NCBI GenBank assembly: GCA_964496575.1
Contig: CAZCAC010000011.1
Coordinates: 39,944 to 103,943, forward strand
From: CAZCAC01 sp964496575
Lineage (GTDB): Bacteria; Planctomycetota; UBA1135; GCA-002686595
Length of the DNA stretch: 64,000 nt
Reading direction: 5' to 3'
Each line of letters opens with the position of its first letter. Position 1 is the first letter of the stretch. The translations under genes and the position numbers were made by a program. Positions 46,731 through 56,579 of the stretch are shown here, piece after piece. The notes beneath the pieces are model-generated. The model saw only the letters and a list, made by a program, of their open reading frames with translations. It was not told the origin of the DNA and ran no database searches.

Positions 46731-48702
46731 TCAGGCCGTTTCGCGGGCCCGGATCGCCGACGCGGGGCGAAACTCGGGGATCACCTCCATCAGCTGGGCG
46801 ACCACCTCCTCGGGGGAGAGGTCCTCGACTCCGCGGAAGCGCCGAATCGTCGCCTCCAGCGGCTCGACCGGGGCCACCACGGAGCGCCAGACGAAGATCT
46901 TCTCGGAGCTCGTCTGGTCGATCTCCTCCTCGTCGAGGGAGAGCTCCTCGTGCAGCTTCTCGCCGGGGCGCAGGCCGACGTAGCGGATCCCGATCTCCTC
47001 GCCCGGCTCGAAGCCGGAGAGGCGGATCATCTGCTCAGCGAGGTCGAGGATCCCGACCGGCTCGCCCATGTCGAGCACCAGGATCGCCCCGGTCGCGCCT
47101 AGTGAGCCCGCCTCGAGCACCAGCCGGCACGCCTCGGGGATGGTCATGAAGTAGCGGGTCATCGCCGGGTGGGTCACCGTCACCGGCCCGCCATTGGCGA
47201 TCTGCTCGCGGAAAAGCGGGATCACGCTGCCCGAGGAGCCGAGGACGTTGCCGAAGCGAACCGCCACCAGCCGGGTCGGGCAGGTCTCCTGTCGGGCCTG
47301 GATGTACAGCTCGGCGAGCCGCTTGGAGGCGCCCATGACCGACGTCGGGTTCACCGCCTTGTCGGTCGAGATGAGGACGAAGTCCCGGGCGCCGTACTCG
47401 CAGGAGAGATCCACCATCCGCTTGGTGCCGAGGAAGTTGTTCTTGATCGCCTCGGCGGGGTTCCGCTCCATCATCGGCACGTGCTTGTGCGCCGCCGCGT
47501 GGAAGACGACGTCGGGGCGGTGCCGCCGGAAGAGGGCGCGCATCCTCCGCGCGTCGGTCACGTCGGCGATCGCGGGCACCACGGTGTCGGGACGACCGGT
47601 CTGGACGATCAGCTCCCGGTGGATGTCGTAGAGGCTCCCCTCCGCGCGCTCGACGAGTACCAGCTCCGCCGGGCGCGCGCCGAGGATCTGCCGGCACAGC
47701 TCCGAGCCGATGCTCCCGCCGGCGCCGGTCACCATCACCACCCGATCCGTGAGGCTCTTCTTCGCCGAGCTGCTGGAGAAGTCGACGGGGTCGCGACCGA
47801 GCAGGTCCTCGATCGCCACGTCGCGTATCTGCGAGATGCCCACCCGGCCACTGATCAACTCGTGCAGGGGGGGACGATCTTGATCTCGAGCCTGGCCAGC
47901 TCGCACGCCTTCACGATGCGCTGCATCGCCGAGCGGTTGGCGCAGGCGATGGCGATCAGGGCCAGGGTGGCGCCGTGCTGGCGGGCAGCCGCGGCGAGCT
48001 CTCCGGTGGTGCCGATCACCGGCACGCCGTGGATCATCCGACCGCGGAGGAGCTCGTCCGCCTTGTCGTCGAGGAACGCGACCGGGGCGATCCCCAGGTC
48101 GGGACGGGAGCCGAGCTCCTTGACCAGCATCTGGCCCGCCCGGCGCCGATGATGATCGCCCGGCGCCTCACGGTGGGGACGCCGCGCCGGTGCCGCTGGT
48201 CGGTGTACTCCCCCTGCCAGCGCCGGAGTGCCCGGACGCCGGTGAGGGCCAGGAGAGCGAGCGCCGCGTCGATCAGGACGATGCTGCTCGGGATCTGGAG
48301 GAATCGGGGAAAGCCGAGCTCCGACGGCAGGGCTCCACCGCCGTAACGCAAGGTGAGCAGGAGTACCGTGGCGAGGAAGAGCGCGGCGGCGATCCGGAAC
48401 GCCTCGTTCAGGCTGGTCAGCTTCCAGCTGGAGCGGGGGACTCGAAGGGTGACGAGCAGGAGGTACTGGACTCCCCCCAGAATCGGCAGGGCAGCGAGGA
48501 ATCGAGCCGTCTCGCGCGCTTCCAGGGGCCAGCCGAAGCGGGCGAGGAAGGCCAGCCACAGCGCCACGGCGAGCGCCGACCAGTCGAGCAGACATCGAGC
48601 CGCCCGCCGTCGCAGGACCCTCCACGAGGGCCTCGACTCTTCACCTGGTCGGCGCTGCGACACCTCCACCTCGGAGGCGCCGACCGCCAGCTCATTCGCC
48701 AT
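46731..48702 (-). pseudogene. PglF/WbpM-type membrane nucleotide-sugar 4,6-dehydratase, frame broken twice
   Basis: Three frames together encode one protein of about 650 residues: an N-terminal membrane domain (LDWSALAVALWLAFLARFG...), a Rossmann-like domain (RRAIIIGAGRA | GQMLVKELGSRPDLGI), and the SDR catalytic domain (VVMVTGAGGSIGSELCRQIL, STDKAVNPTSVMGASKR with Met in the usual Tyr place, as in PglF/WbpM). Break one is near 48140: the tandem GGGC copies read as if one 4-nt unit were lost. Break two is at 47867-47873, in a run of seven C on the coding strand where eight would keep frame. Homopolymer or short-repeat errors, or a truly inactive gene, are both possible. An upstream start at 48789 is an alternative. 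Confidence 0.8.
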
Positions 48703-48903
48703 CGGATTCACGGGGATTCTGGTTTCCACCGGGGGAGGGTGGACGCGCTGCCTGCGCCGATGGGCACTCCACCGGAGCGCGGCAGCCATCGGGGGTCATG
48801 GCCGGATCCATGATGGGGGTAGGGTGGGGGAGTGGATCCGGGGGATATCTGTTTGTAACTCTACCCCTGACTCGGGTATTCAGGAAGGCCCAATTGTCTG
48901 GAA

Positions 48904-48940
48904 GGCCCCGCCGGGGGTGCGTGCCCCCGGAATCGGGGCC
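48904..48940 (-). terminator. Strong two-part GC hairpin between the phosphatase and dehydratase genes
   Basis: GGCCCCG (48904-48910) pairs with CGGGGCC (48934-48940) and CCGGGGG (48911-48917) with CCCCCGG (48924-48930), loop TGCGTG. It lies 31 nt past the stop of the phosphatase gene at 48971. No U tract follows. The AT-richer stretch at 48842-48860 beyond it may hold the promoter of the minus-strand exopolysaccharide unit, but no convincing hexamers were found. Confidence 0.5.
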
Positions 48941-48970
48941 CGGATCGCGTGGCCCGGGAGCTCCGGGGCC

Positions 48971-49738
48971 CTACCGCGTGGCGGCCACGGCGATGTTGTC
49001 CTGCCCCCCGGGATTCCCGTCGATGCCGGCGAGCGCCAGCTCGGTGAGGTCACGCACGAATCCCTCGGGACGGTCGCCGGCGCGGAGCCACAGCTCCTGG
49101 AGGTGCCGGGGGCCGATCGAGCTGCGGGGGCTCTCGTAGTGGCATTCGTCGACCCCGTCGCTGAAGGCGACGAGCAGCTCTCCGGGTTCGAGGCGGAATT
49201 CGAGCTCGAGGAAGCGCCGGGGGTCGAGCGAATCGGGGACCCAGGGTCGCACGTACCGTGCGTTCTTCCGGCTGAGGAAGCGAGGCGGGCGCTCGGCGCC
49301 CACGGCGACCAGCGTCGAATCGCCGAGCGAGGCCCCGAATCCCGAGCCCGCGTCGCGATCGAGGAGGGCGATCAGGAGCGTGCTCTCCGAGGGCGCGCCG
49401 ACGGATTCCCGCGGATCGGCGAGGCCGCGCAGGAGCTCGAGCAGGGCGATCGGATCGGGGGGCAGGGGATCCGCGCCGAGGGCGAGACGCTCGAGCAGCA
49501 CGTGACTGGCCTCGGGGCCGTAGTGGGCGTCCGCCACGGCGACCAGCGTGCGGGCCCCCTCGTCGATTACCAGCAGGGCGTCCTCGTTCGCCGCGCCTTC
49601 GTCAGTGACCTTGGGGCTGGGCGCCGACGAGCCAGCGCTCAGCGCACACGCGGTGCGTCCGCCGGCTTGCCGGCGCAGCTCGTAGCGGTCGAGGGCGGGA
49701 AACGCCTCGCCGAGGAGCAGGGTCTGTTCCCGAGACAC
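48971..49738 (-). CDS. PP2C-like serine/threonine phosphatase
   Basis: From GTG 49738 the protein has 255 residues. The PP2C metal-site motifs occur in order: NEDALLVIDEGARTLVAVAD (with the acidic pair), SLGDSTLVAVG, FSDGVDE and GGQDNIAVAA at the C-terminus. It should be a manganese- or magnesium-dependent phosphatase. The open frame runs upstream to 50107, but that part looks non-coding (Arg/Pro/Ser-rich) and overlaps the small secreted gene, so the later GTG was chosen; the start is uncertain. No partner kinase of the Hanks type is nearby; the Wzc BY-kinase is a tyrosine kinase. Confidence 0.75.
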   Translation of the reverse strand: MSREQTLLLGEAFPALDRYELRRQAGGRTACALSAGSSAPSPKVTDEGAANEDALLVIDEGARTLVAVADAHYGPEASHVLLERLALGADPLPPDPIALLELLRGLADPRESVGAPSESTLLIALLDRDAGSGFGASLGDSTLVAVGAERPPRFLSRKNARYVRPWVPDSLDPRRFLELEFRLEPGELLVAFSDGVDECHYESPRSSIGPRHLQELWLRAGDRPEGFVRDLTELALAGIDGNPGGQDNIAVAATR

Positions 49739-49961
49739 GAAGGAGGTGATCGATCCGGGGAGGAGAAACGGGTGAGGTCCTGAGTCTACGTCCGCAGGGT
49801 GGTGGACGTCGACGACGACGAGGAAGGGGCGAGACCTCCCGGACGATCCCCGTCGGAGATCGCCTGCCCGAGGCTCGACGGACCCTCTCCCACTCCTTCG
49901 GGGGAGGCACGTCCGGATCGCAGGATCCGGGGCACGTTCGCTGGCTGGCGGACCGGTTGGG

Positions 49962-50171
49962 CTAGCGGACCGGAGAGACGGCTGTCGGGCGTATGCCCGA
50001 AACGATTCCGGTGCCGCTTCCTCCGCCTGGGACGGTGGTCGCCCAGTTGCCGCTCGTGGAGACGCTGGCCGCGTTCCCGACGGTACCCGAGCTCCGCTGT
50101 GCCGCACTGACGCCGAAGGCGAGCAGGGACACGGCCAGGGCCATCAATAGCTTCTTCCAGGTGTCTGTCAT
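49962..50171 (-). CDS. Small secreted protein, 69 residues
   Basis: Starting at ATG 50171, the protein has a clear signal peptide (MTDTWKKLLMALAVSLLAFG, cleavage likely at SAA|QRS). A short Gly/Ser/Thr-rich mature part of about 45 residues follows (for example NAASVSTSGNWATTVPGGGS). No family was recognised. It lies upstream of, and in the same direction as, the PP2C-like gene and diverges from the O-antigen-ligase-like gene at 50412. Confidence 0.5.
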   Translation of the reverse strand: MTDTWKKLLMALAVSLLAFGVSAAQRSSGTVGNAASVSTSGNWATTVPGGGSGTGIVSGIRPTAVSPVR

Positions 50172-50411
50172 TGGGGGATTCGCCCTTCCAGAGATGGGGG
50201 AGATCGACTGGATCGGCAGTATCGAAGTGTACCGTCCCTGGGAATCCCACGATAGCCCAGTTCCGAGAAACACACCTCCCGCGGCGGGTGAGACGGAGGG
50301 TGGCGATCCCCCACTCGCCGAAAAAGAACGAGCGCGCCTCACCGTGCGCGGCTAGGCTGCCGCTCGGTCGCCGAACGTCCCCCCTCCCGACGCCCTCCCC
50401 CCGGGGTGCCG

Positions 50412-52892
50412 ATGCGCCGAATCTCCCCCTCTCGAGAAGCCGTCGCCACGGTCCCTCGCAGGACTCCCCTCGATCTCCTGATCGAAGTTCTGCTGCTGGG
50501 ACTCCTCCTCTTCCTGCCCCTCGCCCTGGGCGGCGTGCTGCCGGTGGCGCACCTGGTCCTCCCCGGCGTTGCCGCGGCGATGGCCCTGTGCCTCGCCCTG
50601 CGCTGTCTCCTCGGTGGGGGGGACGCGGTCGTCCTCTCCTGGGCCTTCCTGCCCCTCCTGGCCCTGGTCTCGCTGGGCGCCTTCCAGCTCCTGCCGCTCC
50701 CGCTCGAGACCCTCGCCGCTCTCGCCCCGGGCACCGCCGAGACGTGGCGTGAGCTCGGCGGGGACCCGGCGGCCGCCGGCACGGGCCCCACGTCGGGGAC
50801 CCTCAGCCTCTATCCCCACGCCACCCGCGCCGACCTCACGCTTCTCCTCGCGGGGGCGTTGATCTTCCTCGTGGTCGTGCACCAGAGCCGCCGCCCCGGA
50901 GCCCCGCGGCGACTCCTGTGGGGCGTGGCGTTCCTCGGTCTGGCCGTGGCCGTCCTGGCGCTGCTCCAGGACGTCACCGAGGCGGAGCAGATCTTCTGGT
51001 TCGTCGAGGCGTCGGGATCGATCCGTGGTGGTCCGTTCGTTCACGTCGGGCACTTCAGCCAGTTCATCAACCTCTCGATGGGAGCGGCGCTGGCCCTCTG
51101 GCTCCTGCGGTCGTCGGAACGAGCCGCGGGAGGGCCCCCGGCCGTCGAGCTGCGCTCCGGGGCGAACGCACAGGAGCGGCTGCTGATCACCTCTCTCGTG
51201 CTCGGCGTCCTGACCATCGCTCTGTCCGGCTCGCGAAACGGGCTGATCTCGATGACCTTCGCCGGCGCGGTGACCGCCGCCATCTGCCACCACACGCGCC
51301 TCGTGCGGGGGATCGGCTGGCCGCTGGTCGGGGTGCTGCTCGCCGCCTTCGTCGGACTGCTATTCCTCGGACTCGATCCCGTGTACGACCGTCTGGCCAC
51401 CCTCGGGGATCCGGCCGGCGCGCTCTCGACGCGCTACGAGCTGCTCCGCGATTCCGCGGAAATGATCGGGAGCTACCCGCTCTTCGGATCGGGGCTGGGC
51501 ACCTTCGAGATCGTCTTTCCGATGTTCGACCGGTCGGCCCGTAGCGGCACCGCCGCTCACGCCGAGAACCAGTACGCCGAGGTGCTGGCGGAGCTGGGCG
51601 TCTTCGGCTCCGTGTTCGTGGCGCTCCTGGTCCTCGCCGTCTTCCTGGCCTGGAAGCGCCACGTTCGCCGTCGCTCCGCCCCTCGAGTCCCGCTCGAGGT
51701 GGCCACGGCGATCGGTCTCGGCTTCGGCCTGTGCGCCGTGGCGATCCACGCGACCACCGACTTCGGCCTGGAGATCCCGGCGATCGGCGTCCTGACCGCG
51801 GTGTTCGGCGCCGTGCTGCTCGGCCTCGCCGCCCGCCGGACCTCCACCCGTCCCGGCGCGCGGCTCACCTGCGCCGGGATCTGCGTCGCCGGCGCGGGGT
51901 GGCTGCTCTTCCTGATTCCCGGCGCGCACTCCGCCCGGGAGGCGGACGAGCTGTGGCGGCGGGTCGAGGGGCTGCAGGTCGAGCTCGAGGAGCTGGGACC
52001 CGAGGCCTCGCTGCCCGTGTACGACGAGATGGTCGAGCTGGCGCGGCGCGCGGTTCTGCTGCAGCCGGATCGCGTCGATTTCCGCTACTGGCGAATCGTC
52101 TTCGAGTGGAGCCGGGCCTTCCGGAGCGAGGAGGCGACGCTGCCCCCGGAGGCGCGCCGCGGGATCGAGGCCACTCCGGCGCTTCGCGCAGCGGCGGCGG
52201 CGGCGCAGGCAGAGCTGCTGGAGCTCCGTCACCTCGCGCCGACCTTCGGCCCGCTGTGGTCGATTGCGGGGCAGCTCGGCGTCCGTTGGCTCGGAGATCC
52301 CGACGCGGCTCGCTGGATCCACCGCGGACGTGAGCTCGCGCCGCACCACCCGGCGACCTGTATCGCCTCCGCGGTGCAGCTCCTGCGCGAGGGGGACGAG
52401 GCCGCGGCGCTCGAGACCTTCCGGCGCGCGATCGAGATGGGTGCCCGGCCGCGTGCGGTGATCGAGATCTTCCAGCTGGACCTGGGTCGCCTCGACCTCG
52501 CCCTCGAGCTCGCGCGCGGCGACCTCGGCCTCCTGATCCACCTCGACCGGCTGGTCACCGAATCGGGAGGGGAGGAGTCGCTCGCCGCTGCGCTGCGGAT
52601 CGAGCTCCGGGACCAGCTCGAGCTCGCTTGCGAGCGCCACGACGCCGAGCCCTGGATGCTGTCCCTGCTCGCGCGTCGCCTGGTCGAGGAAGGGGAGGGT
52701 GCCGGAGCGGTCGCGCTGTACCGGCGCTACCTCAACCAGGTTCCCGACAGCCCGCTGCGCTTCGACCTCGCGCGCGCCCTCGTCGGTCTCGAGCGGATCG
52801 AGGAAGCGCGCCAGGAGCTGCGCGACCTGCTCGCCATCGAGCCGGGGCACGAAGGCGCTCGCGAGCTTCTGCGGACGCTGGACGGGAGCTGA
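50412..52892 (+). CDS. O-antigen ligase/polymerase membrane protein with C-terminal TPR region
   Basis: The protein has 826 residues from ATG 50412 (828 from GTG 50406). Residues 20-500 form about twelve membrane segments with the ligase-family stretch HVGHFSQFINLSMGAALALW, LSGSRNGLISMTFAGAV and GSGLGTFEIVFPMFDRSARS, then HAENQYAEVLAELGVFGSVF, typical of Wzy_C/O-antigen ligase proteins. Residues 500-826 are soluble and TPR-like (EEGEGAGAVALYRRYLNQVP...). It stands outside the main exopolysaccharide cluster. It may ligate or polymerise a second glycan; this is inference. Confidence 0.87.
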   Translation: MRRISPSREAVATVPRRTPLDLLIEVLLLGLLLFLPLALGGVLPVAHLVLPGVAAAMALCLALRCLLGGGDAVVLSWAFLPLLALVSLGAFQLLPLPLETLAALAPGTAETWRELGGDPAAAGTGPTSGTLSLYPHATRADLTLLLAGALIFLVVVHQSRRPGAPRRLLWGVAFLGLAVAVLALLQDVTEAEQIFWFVEASGSIRGGPFVHVGHFSQFINLSMGAALALWLLRSSERAAGGPPAVELRSGANAQERLLITSLVLGVLTIALSGSRNGLISMTFAGAVTAAICHHTRLVRGIGWPLVGVLLAAFVGLLFLGLDPVYDRLATLGDPAGALSTRYELLRDSAEMIGSYPLFGSGLGTFEIVFPMFDRSARSGTAAHAENQYAEVLAELGVFGSVFVALLVLAVFLAWKRHVRRRSAPRVPLEVATAIGLGFGLCAVAIHATTDFGLEIPAIGVLTAVFGAVLLGLAARRTSTRPGARLTCAGICVAGAGWLLFLIPGAHSAREADELWRRVEGLQVELEELGPEASLPVYDEMVELARRAVLLQPDRVDFRYWRIVFEWSRAFRSEEATLPPEARRGIEATPALRAAAAAAQAELLELRHLAPTFGPLWSIAGQLGVRWLGDPDAARWIHRGRELAPHHPATCIASAVQLLREGDEAAALETFRRAIEMGARPRAVIEIFQLDLGRLDLALELARGDLGLLIHLDRLVTESGGEESLAAALRIELRDQLELACERHDAEPWMLSLLARRLVEEGEGAGAVALYRRYLNQVPDSPLRFDLARALVGLERIEEARQELRDLLAIEPGHEGARELLRTLDGS

Positions 52893-52907
52893 CGCGACCG
52901 ACGAAAG

Positions 52908-52934
52908 GCGCCGCGGAGAACGGCTCCGCGGCGC
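52908..52934. terminator. Perfect 11-bp hairpin between convergent genes
   Basis: GCGCCGCGGAG (52908-52918) pairs perfectly with CTCCGCGGCGC (52924-52934) around AACGG. It lies between stops at 52892 (plus) and 52963 (minus). On the minus strand it is followed by CTTTCGTC. A two-way terminator is likely. Confidence 0.6.
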
Positions 52935-52962
52935 ACGTCGACAGGTGCGAATCCGGCGCGTT

Positions 52963-54759
52963 TCAGTGCACCTGCACGTCCAGGGTCAGGGGACCACCTC
53001 CATCGCTGTCCCCGATGCGGAAGGTCCCGCCATTCTCCTCGGTGACCGTCAGGATCTCGTCGATGAGCAGCTTGTCGAACAGCTCCAGGTCCACGCCGCC
53101 GTGCAGCTGCGCGACCGGGTCGAACGAATCGCTCTCGTACAGGAGATGGGCGATGCCGCGAAGCTCCAGGAACAGCCCACCGCTCGCGTTGCGCCGTGGT
53201 GAGACGGTGAGCGCCAGTCCATCGAAGCTCATCCAGGTGACCGGATCGGCGACCGCCGAGGCCTGGGCGATCTCGATGTCGAAGTCGGTGGTCGTCGTCG
53301 ACTCGACGCCGAGGACCGCCGCCGAGGTCTGGCCCACGCTGGCGGCCAGGTCGCCCCGCACGCCCTTCGAGGCGCCCTCGCCACGCCGTCGCAGCGTGAA
53401 GGAGACCTGGACGACCTCGTCGTCGGGGATCAGCGACTTGACCACCGCCTCGACGCTGGGAGCCTCGGTCCCCTCGGCACCCAGCTCCTCGGTGAGCTCG
53501 GTGTCGCTCCTCGCGATCAACCAGAGGTTGGGAAAGTCACCGGTGAACCGGCGGTCCGGGCAGCTCATCTGGATCAGCTCCGCCACGCCGTCGCACTCCC
53601 CCCAGTCGACCCTGGTCGTGAGGAGGGGCTCGTACTCGTACCAGTGCAGCCGGTCGGCTTCGAGGTGGCGCAGGTGCTTCTGAAACATGAGACCGTCGAA
53701 CGCCAGGCGAGGCGGAACCAGCGCGCGGAGATTGACCAGGGAGATGTCGTCACCGTCTCCTGGGGCCCCGGTGCCGTACACCGTCCGCAAGGGCTTGCCC
53801 GTCTGGCGCACGATCACGAACTGCGTGCCGCTGGCCTCGTTCAGATCGAGCGTGGAGCGCAAGACGAGCGCCTTGCCGGAGGGCAGGGTGGTATTGCAGG
53901 CGAACGTGCGTCCGACGACGCCGAGACTCTGGATCATGCGCGCGCCGCGGAGGAAGGTCTGTCCCGACTCCGAGCCGACGAAGCCGTGCTGATCGAGGTC
54001 CACCTCCCGGAGCTCGCCGGTGGGCGCGCCGTGGCGGAAGAGCAGGGTGAGCGAGAGGCCGTCCGCGCCGGGCGCGCCCCGGATCTCCAGCCGCGTCCCG
54101 GAGATCATGGTGTGGATCACCGGGTCGGAGGCGAAGGCGCCCTGGGCCACCTCGACGTCGTAGTCGGCGAGGAAGCGGTGATGCCTGGACAGATCGAGCT
54201 TCGCCGCTCGCCCCGGCATCAGCTGAAGGCGATAGCTGTGGAGTCGGGTCGAGGGGCCGCCGAGCGAGCGGATACGGTCCGCCTCGGCGAGGTCCACGAG
54301 GCCCGTGCCGGCTCCGGCGGCGGCCTTGTCGGACAGGTCGATCACGTCCACTTGCAGCTCGGTGTGGGCGTGCAGCGTCTCACCGAGGAAGGAGAGGATC
54401 CCGCTCACCTTCGCGTGAACCCGCGGGGGTGCCTTCACCAGGAGCTGGCCTCCGGAGTACATGATCAGGCGACCCTCGTACTCGAACTCGTCCCCGCAGA
54501 GGGACTGGACCAGCTCGACGATCACGTCATCGTCGATCGCCCGAAAGACCTCGGGGCCGTCTCCCACTTCCCAGGGTTGGGGACTCCCGGGCAGCAAGAG
54601 GTCGAACGGCTTGTCGGCGTCGATCGGCAGGTTGTGGGCGCCGAGGTCGTAGCGCTTGATCACGCCGTCCGGCTCGGCGATCGCGGAAGGGATGGCGGGT
54701 CGGCTCGAGGCGTCCTCGGGGCACATCGAGAGGACCGAAATGAGGGAAAGAAGGATCAT
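52963..54759 (-). CDS. Secreted protein with secretin short-domain-like repeats
   Basis: From ATG 54759, overlapping the upstream stop, the protein has 598 residues. It begins with a short signal-like segment (MILLSLISVLSMCPEDASSR). A stretch GRLIMYSGGQLLVKAPPRVH, then AKVSGILSFLGE, resembles the N-domain of secretins, where a strand is followed by a 'V..PP.VH..V..LL..L' helix. A second, similar half occurs after residue about 370 (SCPDRRFTGDFPNLWLIARS...). No C-terminal secretin barrel is evident. Export through the envelope is likely; function is unknown. It is coupled to the anti-sigma/HEAT gene, so it may belong to that signalling system. Confidence 0.7.
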   Translation of the reverse strand: MILLSLISVLSMCPEDASSRPAIPSAIAEPDGVIKRYDLGAHNLPIDADKPFDLLLPGSPQPWEVGDGPEVFRAIDDDVIVELVQSLCGDEFEYEGRLIMYSGGQLLVKAPPRVHAKVSGILSFLGETLHAHTELQVDVIDLSDKAAAGAGTGLVDLAEADRIRSLGGPSTRLHSYRLQLMPGRAAKLDLSRHHRFLADYDVEVAQGAFASDPVIHTMISGTRLEIRGAPGADGLSLTLLFRHGAPTGELREVDLDQHGFVGSESGQTFLRGARMIQSLGVVGRTFACNTTLPSGKALVLRSTLDLNEASGTQFVIVRQTGKPLRTVYGTGAPGDGDDISLVNLRALVPPRLAFDGLMFQKHLRHLEADRLHWYEYEPLLTTRVDWGECDGVAELIQMSCPDRRFTGDFPNLWLIARSDTELTEELGAEGTEAPSVEAVVKSLIPDDEVVQVSFTLRRRGEGASKGVRGDLAASVGQTSAAVLGVESTTTTDFDIEIAQASAVADPVTWMSFDGLALTVSPRRNASGGLFLELRGIAHLLYESDSFDPVAQLHGGVDLELFDKLLIDEILTVTEENGGTFRIGDSDGGGPLTLDVQVH

Positions 54760-56579
54760 GACGAATGGAATCTCCTGTTGTCTCGCGCCCGGTCGGCCAG
54801 GATCGGCTTGAGCTCCCGGGCCAGCTTGTAGATCGAAGGGTTCTTCCCCTCGCTCGCCTTGCGCCGGTGCAAGAGCGAGAGGATGTTCTGGGTGGGGCGT
54901 GCGGCGACTTCGGCGAGGGCACTTCGACAGGCGGTCTCGCCCCCCAGCGCCTCGATCGAGATCAGGCAGGCGGAGGCGAGGTAGCGGTCGCCGGGCCCGA
55001 GTGTCGCGAAGAGCTCGAGCAGTGCCGGAAGGTCGCTCTCCGCTCCCCACTCGCCGACGGCCAGCACGGCCGCCTGGCGGATCGCCGGGTCGAGCAGCGG
55101 CGGGCTCGCGAGGATGGTGAGCGTCTCGCCGGTGCCGGGGTGGCTCGCGGCGAGGAGGAGCTCGGCGAGCTCGGTCGCGTCGTCCTTCCGCTCGCGATCG
55201 ACCAGGAACCCCGCCTGCCTGGCGAAGCGCTCGCCGTCCACCTCGAGCGCGAGCGTGGTCATCTGCTCCAGCTCCGCCGACCCCAGCCGGGCGTCACTGC
55301 GCATTCCGATCAGGGCGTCGACGGTGAGCTCTCCCGGTATCCAGGGCAGGAACAGGGCGGCGAGCTCGCCGCGCCGGCGGTCGTACAGGTTGTCGACACA
55401 CCACGACAGCGCCGTGTCAGGGGCGAAGCGCACCGCGCCGGCGAGGACCAGGTCGGTGGGCACCTTCCGGCTCCGCCAGGCGAGCTGCTGGTCGAAGTAG
55501 CTCTCGATCCCGGCGAGCCCCTCCATCGTGGCGAACAGCTCCTCGCGAGAGAGCCAATCCCGCTCGCCGAGCTCGATCAGCGGCTCGACGGCGTGCTCGC
55601 CCAGCTCGAGCAGCGTGGCCAGCAGGTCTTCGCTGGGCGTCAGGAGCCCCTCGCTCGCCTCCGCCTCCTCGAAGAGCACCTCGGCCAGGGTCGCGGCGGC
55701 TTCCTCGCCGCCGATCCGCGCGATCCCCTCCAGGGCGATCGCGCGCACCTCGCGATGGGCGAGGGCGTCGCCCAGTCCTTCCAGTCCCTCCGCACCTGCA
55801 TCGCCCAGCGCTCGCGTGCTCGCTGCGGCGATCTCGGCGCGATCGAGCGCGCGCACCAGCTGCCGTCGGGAGCGGGAGTCGCCGCGCACGCCGAGGTAGC
55901 GTGCCGCCGCGCGCGCCGCCGCGAGGTTGTCACTCTCCAGCATCCCCTCGACGATCCGTCGCACCGGCCACTCCTGCCGTCGCAGGCGCGCCGTGCGCTC
56001 GTCGAGGAGCTCGGCGAAGGCGATCGCCTCGTCGCGGGTCGCGCCCTCGGGCAGCTCGCCGCCGCACTCGGCCAGCAGCGCGCGCACCTCTTCGCGCGTC
56101 GCCTCCAGGCGCTCGCGATCGACCCCCGAGTCCTCGGCGGCGAGCTCGTCCTCTCGCGGAGCGGGCCCTTCCGGTCGCTCTTCGGGAGCTCCCCCGGCGA
56201 CGTTCTCCGGCGGGTCCACCGGCCCGGGGTTCTCCTCGCCCGCGAGCTCGAAGAGGAGGAAGCCCACGAGGATCAGCGCGGCCGCGGCCGCCGCCAGGCG
56301 GAGGATCGGCCAGCGCCGGCCGGCCGGCGCGCCTCGCATACCCTCGCCCGGCTTCTCGATCCTCGCCCGGATCACCTGGACCGAGTGTTCGACGTCGAGG
56401 CGCTCGGTCGCCGGCTCGGGGAGCCTGGCCAGCGCTTCCTCGAGCTGCAGCGCGCGCGCCTCGGCCGCCCGGCACGCGGCGCAGCGCTCGAGGTGGGCGT
56501 CGAGCTGGAACTCCACCTCGATCGGCAGCCGCTCGTCGATGCGCTTCCGCAGCGCGCGCCGGGCCTTGCGACACGACAT
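54756..56579 (-). CDS. Anti-sigma factor fused to a HEAT-repeat domain
   Basis: From ATG 56579 the protein has 607 residues. The N-terminal part carries the zinc-finger anti-sigma motif HLERCAACRAAEA (His29, Cys33, Cys36). A single membrane helix follows at about 92-113 (LRLAAAAAALILVGFLLFEL). The extracytoplasmic part has an acidic linker (120-170), then about 350 residues of HEAT-like helical repeats (for example RALDRAEIAAASTRALGDAG, EVRAIALEGIARIGGEEAAA). The ATG overlaps the sigma-factor stop. It should hold the sigma factor at the membrane and sense an outer partner through the HEAT repeats; the partner is unknown. Confidence 0.85.
   Translation of the reverse strand: MSCRKARRALRKRIDERLPIEVEFQLDAHLERCAACRAAEARALQLEEALARLPEPATERLDVEHSVQVIRARIEKPGEGMRGAPAGRRWPILRLAAAAAALILVGFLLFELAGEENPGPVDPPENVAGGAPEERPEGPAPREDELAAEDSGVDRERLEATREEVRALLAECGGELPEGATRDEAIAFAELLDERTARLRRQEWPVRRIVEGMLESDNLAAARAAARYLGVRGDSRSRRQLVRALDRAEIAAASTRALGDAGAEGLEGLGDALAHREVRAIALEGIARIGGEEAAATLAEVLFEEAEASEGLLTPSEDLLATLLELGEHAVEPLIELGERDWLSREELFATMEGLAGIESYFDQQLAWRSRKVPTDLVLAGAVRFAPDTALSWCVDNLYDRRRGELAALFLPWIPGELTVDALIGMRSDARLGSAELEQMTTLALEVDGERFARQAGFLVDRERKDDATELAELLLAASHPGTGETLTILASPPLLDPAIRQAAVLAVGEWGAESDLPALLELFATLGPGDRYLASACLISIEALGGETACRSALAEVAARPTQNILSLLHRRKASEGKNPSIYKLARELKPILADRARDNRRFHSS

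Noticed and set aside
49739..50107. N-terminal extension of the PP2C-like protein to the ATG at 50107
   Set aside because: The added sequence is Arg/Pro/Ser-rich with no domain and overlaps the small secreted gene in another frame.
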